Shown piece by piece: positions 12,292 through 20,661 of a DNA stretch of 64,000 nucleotides. A model generated the notes under the pieces. That model did not search any database. It was not told the DNA's origin and worked only from the letters and a program-made list of their open reading frames with translations. Origin of the DNA: Streptomyces sp. NBC_00237 (GTDB lineage: Bacteria > Actinomycetota > Actinomycetes > Streptomycetales > Streptomycetaceae); NCBI RefSeq assembly GCF_026342435.1, contig NZ_JAPEMT010000002.1, forward strand, positions 868,001 to 932,000, given 5' to 3'. The number at the start of each line of letters is the position of its first letter. Positions within the stretch are counted from its first letter, which is position 1. Both the position numbers and the translations under genes were made by a program.

Positions 12292-14873
12292 CCGGGGAGA
12301 CGGTCCCTCCGGGGACCGAAGCCGCGACCGCGTCCGACGGGCCGCCGACGGGCGGGGGCGGTCCGCTGCCGCCGGGCTCCGGCGGAGGGCGGGCCGGTTC
12401 CGGGTCCCCCGGCGGTGACGGGGCCGACACCTCCGGGGCGCCCTCCGGCGGGGTGTCCGCCGCCCCGGCCGGACCCGGCGGCCACGCTTCGGGAGTCCTC
12501 TCCACCGCACAGCACTCCCCCTTCCCCTCCGCGCGCGGCGCCCACCCCACGCCCCGCCCGCTGGACGCCCTGGCGTCCACCATCGAGCAGCTGCGGCGCG
12601 ATCTGACGCTCGCTCAGGAGTCGGCGGACGCGCGTGCGTTGATCGGGATCGCCACCGGAATCCTGGTCGAACGCGGCCAGGGCGGGCCCGCCGAGGCAGC
12701 GTTGCACCTGGAGCGGCTCGCCGAGTCCGCCCGGGTGCCGCTCCTGGAACTCGCCGCCGACATCGTGAACGGGGCCGCGGGGGACCACGTCGCGGACGCG
12801 CTCCCGGCCTCCGCCTATCCCCCGCCGTCCGCGCAGGACACGGGCAGCAAGCCCGGCACCGTACTGCGGCTGAGGGCCGCCGAGACCGGGTCGATGACCG
12901 GGGACGCGCAGACCGCCGCCCAGTCCCTGTTCGAGCAGGCGCTCGCACCGCTGGGCGCGAGCGCGCTCGCGCTGTGGGCGGCCGGGCGCGACGGCGCGCT
13001 GATACTCGCCGGTCACGCGGGCTTCTCGCGCGGCGAGGCCGAGCGGTGGAGATACGTTCCGCCCGCCGTGGGGACCTGGGCGCAGCAGGTGCTGACCGAG
13101 CGCCGTCCGCGCTGGTACGGGACGCTGCCTCCGGGCGCCCCTGGCATCGGCCTGCGGCACGGCACCGACGGGGCACGCAGCATCCTGCCCGCCGAGGTCG
13201 GCGGGCGCATCCTGGGCGTACTGGAGGTGTGCTGGCCGCAGCCCCAGCCGCCGCTGACGCCCGCCGCGACCCGCCAGCTCGACGCGCTCGCCGACCTGTG
13301 CGCGCACACCCTGCCGGGTACGGACGTGTCCGCCGCTTCGGCGGGTTCCCCGCCGGACGAACAGGCGGGCCCGCTCGCCGACCTCGCCGACGGCCTCCTC
13401 GACCCGGCGCTCGTCCTGCTGCCGCTGCTCGACGACCGCAACGAGGTCGTCGACTTCCACATCGCGTACGCCAACGAGCGCTTCGCCGACCTCGCGGGCC
13501 GCTCCCGGGCCGTGCTGACGGGGATGCGCTGGCTGGAGGCGTACCCGCTGAGTGCCCATCAGGGCGGCCTGTACGAGCACCTGTTGAGGGTGCACGCGAC
13601 GGGCGAGCCGTTCCGGGCGGGGCGGATGACACTCAACTCCCAGGTGGACGAGGTGCCGTTGGTGTCGGTCGCCTCGGTCGGCCTCGGCCGGTACGGCGAC
13701 AGCGTGCTGCTGAGCTGGCGCCTGGAGGACGAGGCGTCCCGGCTCGCTTCGCTCCTCCAGCACGCCCAGCGCCTGGGCCGCATCGGCGGGTTCGAGGAGA
13801 ACACCGTCACCGGCGAGATCCTCTGGAACGGCCAGCTCTTCACCCTCTTCGGGCTGCCGCCCAGCTCCTCGCCGGTACCGCTGGAGCGCCTGCACCACCA
13901 CGCGCACGACGACGACTCGGTCGCCATCGGCCGCTTCCTGCGCACGCTCCTGCACCACCGCCACTCGGCGTCCACGGCCTTCAGGCTGCGGCGCGCCGAC
14001 GGGGTGATGCGGCACATCCGCATCGTCGCGGAGCCGGTCACCGACCCGGCCGGGAACATCCTCTCCATCCGGGGCGCCTACCAGGACGTCTCCTCCCAGC
14101 ACTGGACCGAGGTGGCGCTCGCCGCGACCCGGGACCGGCTCGCGGACTCCGAGGAGCAGTCGGCGGCCCGCAACAAGCTGGCCCTCCAGCTCCAGCAGGC
14201 GATCATGCCGCCGACCCGCGACGCGGTGGACACCATGGGCCTGCTGGTCGCGGTGCGCTACCGGCCCGCCGAGGAAGAACACCTGGTCGGCGGCGACTGG
14301 TACGACGCCGTGGCGCTGCCCAACGGCAAGGTCCTCCTCGCCGTGGGCGACATCGCGGGCCACGGCATCGACGCCGCGACCGGCATGGTCGTCCTGCGCA
14401 ACGCGCTGCGCGGCCTCGCCGCGACGGGCGCGGGCCCGGCCCAGCTCCTGGGCTGGCTCAACTCGGTGGCCCACCACCTCACCGAACAGGTCACCGCCAC
14501 CGCGATCTGCGGGGTGTACGACCCGCAGACGCGTCTGCTGCGCTGGGCGCGGGCGGGCCACCCGCCGCCGGTCCTGGTACGGGACGGGGCGGCGGCGGCG
14601 CTGCCGATGCCGCCGGGCATCCTGCTGGGTGCGGTAGGCGAGGCTCCGTACACCGAGCACGAAGTCGTGCTCGAACCGGGCGACCGGCTCCTGATGTACA
14701 CGGACGGCCTCATCGAGCGGCGCGACCGCACGGTGCAGGAGTCCCTGGAGCAGCTCCTCTCGCTGGCGGGCACCGCGCCGCCGGAGCTGGAGAAGCACCT
14801 CGACCGGCTGCTCACGCACAGCCGCTCGGACACGGACGACGACACGTGCCTGATCGGCATCGAGGTCCGCTGA
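12288..14873 (+). CDS. ANTAR-GAF-PAS-SpoIIE (PP2C) phosphatase, 861 aa
   Basis: This is a cytosolic serine phosphatase of the SpoIIE/RsbU type, expected to act on an anti-anti-sigma factor. After a Gly/Pro/Ser-rich tail (1-85) comes an ANTAR-like domain (about 88-165; ALIGIATGILVERGQGG), normally an RNA-binding antiterminator. A GAF-like domain (about 200-345), a PAS domain (about 360-480) and a PAS_3-type domain (about 490-610) follow. The PP2C domain (about 640-861) keeps its metal-binding motifs: GGDWYDA, VGDIAGHG, YTDGLIE and DDDTCLIGI. The ATG overlaps the kinase stop (ATGA), which suggests the kinase and phosphatase form one signalling unit. Confidence 0.9.
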
Positions 14874-14886
14874 CCCGGGAGCCAAG

Positions 14887-15906
14887 TCAGCCGCCCGCGG
14901 GCCCCTCCGCCGTGGGGTGCGGCGAGTCCCCCTCGCCGCCCCTCCCGGGGTCCGGGCGCACGGGATCGGTGATCCCGGCGCGGGCGGCCTCCAGTTGGGC
15001 GGCGAAGGCGACGCCGAGGAAGAGGGCGACGCCGGTGAGGTTGGCCCACAGGAGGAGCGCCACGAAGGCCGTCAGCGGCCCGTACAGGGCGCCGAACGAT
15101 CCGCTCTTGGCGACGTAGAAGGTGAGCAGCCAGGTCGCGCCGACCCACAGCACGAGGTGCACGGCGGACCCGAACGCCAGCCAGGTGTACCCGGGTTGGC
15201 GCCTGCGCGGCGACCAGCGCAGGATCACCGCCGAGGCCACCCACGCCAGCAGCACCCCGGCAGGGATGTCCATGGCGTGCCACCAGCCGAGCGACGCCTT
15301 CGACCACCCGAGGGCGTCCACCAGCGCGTCGCCGACCGCGTCCCCCGCGACGAGCGCCAGGAACCCGAGCACCAGGGGCATCCCGGCGGCCATGGCCAGC
15401 ACCAGACTCCGCCCGTACTTGTGGGTGAAGGGCCGGTCCCGCTCGATCCCGTAGATCCGGTTCGCCCCGCGCTCTATCTGGGCCATCGCGGACGTCAGGT
15501 TGACCAGGGCGAAGACGAGCCCGGTCCACATGGCGACGGCGGTCCACACGCCGCCGCCCGCGCTGCGCCGCGTCTCGTCGAAGGCGTCGGCGACGAGGCC
15601 GGCGCTGTTCCCCGGCACGATGCCGACGAGCGTCCGCTCGACGACCCGTCCCACCGCCTCGTTGTGGACGGTGGCCGCAGCCCCCACCACCGCGACGAGG
15701 AACGGCACGATGCCGAGCACGATCTGGTACCCCAGCGAGCGGGCGTTGCTGAAGCCGTCCGCGTACCGGAACCGCGCGAAGGCGTCGAGCAGCAACTGAC
15801 GGCCGCCGTAGTGACGCAGGGCCATCAGCGCTTCGTCGCCGGAGAGTTCGTCCCCGATCATGTCCCGGGTCTGCGGGACATGAACAGCAGTTCCCATCCG
15901 GCCCAC
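14887..15906 (-). CDS. YihY/virulence factor BrkB family membrane protein, 339 aa
   Basis: This is an inner-membrane protein of the YihY/BrkB family, with about six transmembrane helices across residues 60-300. Conserved family features are FSNARSLGYQIVLGIVPF near helix 1, LVNLTSAMAQIERGANRIYGIERDR in the middle and SFGALYGPLTAFVALLLWANL near the end. The molecular role is unknown; older names such as RNase BN are wrong. The C-terminal 35 residues are polar and Gly/Pro-rich. The start is uncertain: GTG 15906 and ATG 15897 are both close, and an ATG at 15861 is also possible. It ends convergently 13 nt from the phosphatase stop and lies 21 nt after the GH6 gene on the same strand. Confidence 0.88.
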   Translation of the reverse strand: MGRMGTAVHVPQTRDMIGDELSGDEALMALRHYGGRQLLLDAFARFRYADGFSNARSLGYQIVLGIVPFLVAVVGAAATVHNEAVGRVVERTLVGIVPGNSAGLVADAFDETRRSAGGGVWTAVAMWTGLVFALVNLTSAMAQIERGANRIYGIERDRPFTHKYGRSLVLAMAAGMPLVLGFLALVAGDAVGDALVDALGWSKASLGWWHAMDIPAGVLLAWVASAVILRWSPRRRQPGYTWLAFGSAVHLVLWVGATWLLTFYVAKSGSFGALYGPLTAFVALLLWANLTGVALFLGVAFAAQLEAARAGITDPVRPDPGRGGEGDSPHPTAEGPAGG

Positions 15907-15927
15907 GCTACAGCGGTACGGGGCCTC

Positions 15928-17316
15928 CTAGTCGGCGGGGTTGGGCTCGCCCGCCGCGACTCCGGCCGAGGGGTCCCCCTCGGTCTCCTCCCCCGCCCGT
16001 CCGCCCGGCAGCAGCGGCGGGCTGGCCAGCCGTACGAGTTCCAGCGCCTGGTCCGCGAACCAGTCACCGGCCTTGGGGTCGACGGTGTCGCGCTCGGGGT
16101 CCTTGGGTCCCGGCGTGCCGCGCAGGCACAGTCCGTCGGACTCGCCCGGCGTCTTGATCCACAGCTTCGCGTCGTGGAGGGGGTCGCCGGTGCGGGTGGT
16201 GGGGCGGACGCCGAGGCCGCGTCCCGGCGGGTTGCACCAGTCCTGCGGATCGGTGTACTTGCCTGCGGGCGGCGTCCAGGCGCCCTTCCCGTTCCTGCTC
16301 GTGTCGGTGACGAAGTGCTTCATCTGGGAGGGGGGCGTGGTGACGTTCTTGTCGAGCCATGCCTGCGCCTCGGCCTTGGACCCCTTCTGCGAGGGGCAGG
16401 CTTCGGCCTTCCCGCCTGCTTCGACGTACGCGATGCAGGACGAAATCAGCTTCCCGTACCAGGAGTTGACCTCGTCGGTCTGGTAGTTCGAGGCGTTGGT
16501 GTAGAAGCCGGTGGCGTTCTTGATGCCGCCCTTGACGAGGCGCGGGACGATGCTGGCGACGTCGTGCCACCCGGCGTGTCCGGTGTCGAGGTAGACGCGG
16601 GTGTTGCGGAGGGCGGCGAGGGTGCTGACGGCGTAGTTGACCTCTTCGTAGCGGGCTGCGGTCTTCTCCGCCTCCTCCCCCTTGCCGCACTCGGACGGCA
16701 GCAGTGCGAGCGCGTCGGGTTCGAGGACGACGATCGCGTCGCGCTTGCCGATGCCCTTGGCGACGCCGTCGATCCACGCCTTGTACTCGGCGGTGTTGCT
16801 CGCACCGCCCGCGGAGTAGTGGGAGCAGTCGCGGCCGGGAATGTTGTAGAGCGCGAAGACGGGCATGGAGCCGTCGATGTCGGCGTCGCGGGCGACCGCG
16901 CGGGCGTCCTTCTCGACGACGTCGGGCGCCTGGTCCCCGTACCAGACGGCGTGCGGGGTACGGACCATGCGGATGATCCCGGCGGCGTCGCGGAGACCGG
17001 CGGCGCTGCCGGTGAGCTTCAGGGCCTGCTTGTACGCGTCCGGGTTGGCCAGTGGGGTGTAGAGCCGGGGGCTCCCGGCGAGCGCGGGGGCGGGCGGCCC
17101 GGCGGCGGGTTCCGGCGCGCCGGATGCCGGTGCTGAGGTGAGGGCCCAGATGACGCCCGCGGCGAGTGGGGGGAGGGCGGCGAGGGCGATGACGCGGGGG
17201 CGGGGCCCGGGGCGTCGCCGGTGGCGGGTGGGGGGGCTCAGGGTGGGCACGGGGTGGCCGCCGTACCGGGTGGTGCGATCGTGCGGCACGGGGCGGTCGT
17301 GCTGTTCGGGTCGCAT
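15928..17316 (-). CDS. Glycoside hydrolase family 6 cellulase, 462 aa
   Basis: This is a GH6 enzyme (endoglucanase or cellobiohydrolase) that hydrolyses beta-1,4-glucan with inversion. The N-terminus has a basic stretch (RHRRRPGPRPR) and one hydrophobic segment (about 42-62), so it is secreted or membrane-anchored. GH6 landmarks appear in order: PGRDCSHYSAGG with the proton-donor Asp region, VVLEPDALA, LDTGHAGWHD, GFYTNASNY, FVTDTSRNGKG, WCNPPGRGLGVRPT and WIKTPGESDG. There is no carbohydrate-binding module, and the C-terminus is a short acidic/Gly-rich tail. ATG 17316 is preceded by GGAG at suitable spacing. No CebR-type operator was recognised upstream. Confidence 0.9.
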   Translation of the reverse strand: MRPEQHDRPVPHDRTTRYGGHPVPTLSPPTRHRRRPGPRPRVIALAALPPLAAGVIWALTSAPASGAPEPAAGPPAPALAGSPRLYTPLANPDAYKQALKLTGSAAGLRDAAGIIRMVRTPHAVWYGDQAPDVVEKDARAVARDADIDGSMPVFALYNIPGRDCSHYSAGGASNTAEYKAWIDGVAKGIGKRDAIVVLEPDALALLPSECGKGEEAEKTAARYEEVNYAVSTLAALRNTRVYLDTGHAGWHDVASIVPRLVKGGIKNATGFYTNASNYQTDEVNSWYGKLISSCIAYVEAGGKAEACPSQKGSKAEAQAWLDKNVTTPPSQMKHFVTDTSRNGKGAWTPPAGKYTDPQDWCNPPGRGLGVRPTTRTGDPLHDAKLWIKTPGESDGLCLRGTPGPKDPERDTVDPKAGDWFADQALELVRLASPPLLPGGRAGEETEGDPSAGVAAGEPNPAD

Positions 17317-17507
17317 GGGGCTCTCCGGGGTCGCAAGGGCGTGCGGGAGCGGTTCCCGCACGAGAGTTGCCCAGGGCCATGTGCGCGTCAAGAGTGAGGG
17401 GGGTTCTGGGGGTGCCGCCGGGCCGGGCCTCAACGGTGCATCAGGGGGCGGGGGGCGGCGATTCGTGCGTGGCCGGACGGGTGACGGGGGGTCAGGGAGG
17501 GGCGTAA

Positions 17508-17580
17508 ATCAGCCCGTCCGGCGTTTGAGGACGCGCGGCCGCACCAATTCCAGCCCGTCCGGCGTTTGAGGACGCGCGGG
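17508..17580. repeat. Two copies of a Streptomyces dispersed repeat
   Basis: The core CAGCCCGTCCGGCGTTTGAG followed by GACGCGCGG occurs at 17510-17538 and again at 17551-17579. A close inverted copy lies at 41034-41060. I recall this motif as very common in Streptomyces intergenic DNA, usually with nearby GGGGCGAGGGGCGTAGCCCC, which also appears here (17595-17614). It occupies the 388-nt gap between the XdhC and GH6 genes. No gene is seen in that gap. Confidence 0.75.
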
Positions 17581-17704
17581 CGCAGCCCGTGCAGGGGGCG
17601 AGGGGCGTAGCCCCCATCCGTAACCCCAGCCCCGTCAGGGTTGAGGTGAAGGGACGGGGCTGGAGGCCCTCCGCAGGCGCAGCAGGGTGCGGGCGGCGGC
17701 ACGG

Positions 17705-18844
17705 CTACGCCACCCCCGCCCCCTCCCGATGGATCGGAACGTGCGCGCCCGCCAAGGGCACCCCCGTCCCGCCCCGCCGCGCAGCGACGATCTCCGCCGC
17801 GATCGACACCGCCGTCTCCTCCGGCGTCCGCGCCCCCAGATCGAGCCCGATCGGAGACCGGAGCCGGGCCAGTTCCCCCTCGGTGACCCCCACGGAGCGC
17901 AGGCGTTCGTTGCGGTCGAGGTGCGTGCGGCGCGACCCCATCGCCCCGACGTACGCCACCGGCAGCCTCAGCGCCAGCTCCAGCAGCGGAATGTCGAACT
18001 TCGCGTCGTGCGTGAGCACGCACAGCACGGTCCGCCCGTCGAGACGGCCCTCGTCCCGCGTCGCCGACAGGTACCGGTGCGGCCAGTCCACGACCACCTC
18101 GTCCGCACCCGGAAAGCGCGCCCGCGTCGCGAAGACGGGGCGCGCGTCGCACACGGTCACGTGGTAGCCGAGGAACTTCCCCGCCCTCACCAGTGCCGAG
18201 GCGAAATCTATGGCCCCGAAGACGATCATCCGGGGCGGTGGCACGCTCGACTCCACGAGGAGCGTCACCGGTTCTCCGCAGCGCGAGCCGTCCGCGCCGA
18301 TCTCGACGGCCCCCGTCCGCCCCGCGTCCAGCATCGCGCGGGCCTCCGCGACAGCGGTACGGTCCAGCTCCGGGGCTCCGCCGAACCCGCCCTCGTGCGT
18401 ACCGTCGGCACGCACCAGCAAGGCGCGGCCGAGGAGCCCGGCGGGCCCCCGCGCCACGCGGACGAGGGCCGCCGAACCGCCCTCCACGGCAGCGGCGTAC
18501 GCGGCGGAGAAGACCTCGCGCAGAGGCGAGCGGGCATCCACCGGAGTCACCAGGATGTCGATGACTCCGCCGCAGCTCAGGCCGACGGCGAAAGCGTCCT
18601 CGTCGCTGTAGCCGAAACGTTCGACCACGCTCTCGCCGTCGGCCAGGGCCTGCTCGCACAGTGCGTAGACCGCGCCTTCCACGCATCCGCCGGAGACCGA
18701 CCCGACGGCCTCGCCCTCACTGTCGACGGCGAGGGCGGCACCGGGTTCCCTGGGCGAGCTTCCGTTCGTGGCCACGACGGTGGCGACCGCGAACTCCCGT
18801 CCCTGCCGGGACCACCGTTCCAGCTCTTCGGCGATGTCCAGCAC
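17705..18844 (-). CDS. xdhC: XdhC family molybdenum cofactor insertion protein, 379 aa
   Basis: XdhC binds and sulfurates molybdenum cofactor and inserts it into xanthine dehydrogenase. The N-terminal XdhC/CoxI domain has VVATNGSSPREPGAALAV and GSVSGGCVEGAV. The C-terminal Rossmann domain has MIVFGAIDFASALVRAG, and then LTHDAKFDIPLLELAL and YVGAMGSRRTH. The GTG at 18844 is preferred because GAAGGAGACC precedes it; a GTG at 18877 is the alternative. It lies in the same direction as the permease and xanthine dehydrogenase genes upstream, 76 nt after the permease stop, so it is probably part of the purine catabolic group. Confidence 0.9.
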   Translation of the reverse strand: MLDIAEELERWSRQGREFAVATVVATNGSSPREPGAALAVDSEGEAVGSVSGGCVEGAVYALCEQALADGESVVERFGYSDEDAFAVGLSCGGVIDILVTPVDARSPLREVFSAAYAAAVEGGSAALVRVARGPAGLLGRALLVRADGTHEGGFGGAPELDRTAVAEARAMLDAGRTGAVEIGADGSRCGEPVTLLVESSVPPPRMIVFGAIDFASALVRAGKFLGYHVTVCDARPVFATRARFPGADEVVVDWPHRYLSATRDEGRLDGRTVLCVLTHDAKFDIPLLELALRLPVAYVGAMGSRRTHLDRNERLRSVGVTEGELARLRSPIGLDLGARTPEETAVSIAAEIVAARRGGTGVPLAGAHVPIHREGAGVA

Positions 18845-18920
18845 GGCGGTCTCCTTCAGGGACGGGAACGGATGCACACGGATGTACGAATGCCCGGAGG
18901 GCAGGTCCCATTACTACCGC

Positions 18921-20378
18921 TCAGCCCACGCCGAGCCACTTCTCGATCGGGTGCAGGGCGAAGTAGATGACGAAGATCGCCGTCAGCGCCCACATGAAGG
19001 CGCCCAGCTCACGCGCCTTGCCCTGGGCGACCTTGATGACGGTCCAGGCGATGACGCCCGCGGCGACACCGGTGGTGATGGTGTAGGTGAACGGCATCAG
19101 GACGACCGTGAGGAACACCGGGATGACGGTGGCGCGGTCGGCCCAGTCCACGTGGCGGGCGTTCTGCATCATCATCGCGCCGATCACGACCAGGGCGGCG
19201 GACGCCACCTCGGCCGGGACGATCGCGGTGAGCGGGGTGAAGAAGACGCACGCGGCGAAGAAGAGGCCGGTGACGACCGCGGAGAGACCCGTACGGGCAC
19301 CCTCCCCGACGCCCGTCGCGGACTCGACGAACACGGTCTGGCCGGAGGCACCCGTGACACCGCCGATGGCACCGCCGGCACCGTCGACGAACAGGGCCTT
19401 GGACAGGCCCGGCATGCGGCCCTTGTCGTCGGCGAGCTTGGCTTCCGTACCGACGCCGATGATGGTGGCCATCGCGTCGAAGAACCCGGCGAGCACCAGG
19501 GTGAAGACGATCATGCCGACGGTCAGGACGCCGATGTCGCCCCAGCCGGTGAACTCGACCTTGCCGAAGAGCGAGAAGTCCGGCATCGAGACCACGCCGT
19601 CGAGCGCGGGCGGCCGTCCGTTGCTCCACTCCTTCGCCGGGGTCGGGGCGACCGCGTTGACGATGACGGCGATGACCGTGCCCACGACGATGCCGATGAG
19701 GATGGCGCCGGGGACGTTGCGGGCCTGGAGCGCGAAGATCAGGAGCAGGGTGACCGCGAAGATCAGGACGGGCCAGCCCGCGAGTTCACCGGCCGGGCCG
19801 AGGGAGAGCGGGGTCGCCTTGCCCGGGTGCACGAAACCGGCCTTGACCAGCCCGATCAGGGCGATGAAGAGGCCGATGCCCATGGTGATGCCGTGCTTGA
19901 GCGCCAGCGGGATGGCGTTCATGATCATCTCGCGCAGCCCGGTGACGACCAGGAGCATGATCACGACGCCGTACATGACGCACATCGCCATGGCCTGTCC
20001 CCAGGTCATGTTGGGTGCGACCTGCGAGGCGAGCACGCCGGAGACGCTGAGACCGGCCGCGAGGGCGAGGGGGACCTTGCCGACGAAGCCCATCAGGAGG
20101 GTGGTGACGGCCGCGGCGAACGCGGTCGCGGTGATCAGCGCGGCATTGCCGAGGACGCCGCCCTTCGCGTCCGGGCCGCTGAGGATCACCGGGTTGAGCA
20201 GGAGGATGTACGCCATCGCCATGAAGGTGGTGATGCCGCCGCGCACCTCCCGGGCGACGGTGGACTGGCGCTTCGTTATGTGGAAGTACCGGTCGAGCCA
20301 AGAGCGTCCGGCGGGCTGGCGCGTACCTGCGCCGGCGTCCTCCGCCGTCGTCTTCGGCTCAGTGGACTGCTGGGTCAT
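18921..20378 (-). CDS. NCS2 family purine permease (AzgA/PbuG/GhxP type), 485 aa
   Basis: This is a proton-coupled nucleobase importer of the AzgA-like branch, likely for hypoxanthine, guanine or adenine, with about 12 transmembrane helices. Family signatures are REVRGGITTFMAMAYILLLNPVIL near the N-terminus, the FFDAMATIIGVGTEA motif and GASGQTVFVESATGVGEGARTGL. The ATG at 20378 follows GGGAGACAAGG; the first 45 residues are a polar tail. It sits between the xanthine dehydrogenase operon and xdhC, which fits purine uptake feeding xanthine oxidation. The 283-nt gap upstream holds a stem-loop (20628-20644) and presumably its promoter. Confidence 0.9.
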   Translation of the reverse strand: MTQQSTEPKTTAEDAGAGTRQPAGRSWLDRYFHITKRQSTVAREVRGGITTFMAMAYILLLNPVILSGPDAKGGVLGNAALITATAFAAAVTTLLMGFVGKVPLALAAGLSVSGVLASQVAPNMTWGQAMAMCVMYGVVIMLLVVTGLREMIMNAIPLALKHGITMGIGLFIALIGLVKAGFVHPGKATPLSLGPAGELAGWPVLIFAVTLLLIFALQARNVPGAILIGIVVGTVIAVIVNAVAPTPAKEWSNGRPPALDGVVSMPDFSLFGKVEFTGWGDIGVLTVGMIVFTLVLAGFFDAMATIIGVGTEAKLADDKGRMPGLSKALFVDGAGGAIGGVTGASGQTVFVESATGVGEGARTGLSAVVTGLFFAACVFFTPLTAIVPAEVASAALVVIGAMMMQNARHVDWADRATVIPVFLTVVLMPFTYTITTGVAAGVIAWTVIKVAQGKARELGAFMWALTAIFVIYFALHPIEKWLGVG

Positions 20379-20627
20379 GGTGCCTTGTCTCCCAAGGTTC
20401 AAAGGGGCATCCCAAATGCCGCGCACGGCAAGGGAATTCGGGGACGGAAAGAGGGCTGCACGACCCGGAGGACGGTCCGAGGTGAGCACTACGGGTGAGA
20501 TGTGCTGGTGGTACGGAAGGGACATGCGGTGTAACAGCCGTCGGAAGGACGGTCGTTGGACCCCGGGCGACGGGCCGTAGGAAGCGTGGCGCTCCTGGAG
20601 GCATCACCGCCCGGGGAGTTCGAGGTA

Positions 20628-20644
20628 CCTGACGATGCGTCAGG
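20628..20644 (-). terminator. Stem-loop downstream of xanthine dehydrogenase operon
   Basis: CCTGACG-ATG-CGTCAGG is a perfect 7-bp stem with a 3-nt loop, starting 18 nt past the stop of the molybdenum subunit on the minus-strand transcript. It has no U-run. It probably ends or weakens transcription between the dehydrogenase genes and the permease. Confidence 0.45.
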
Positions 20645-20661
20645 CCGGTGAGGATCCCGGA

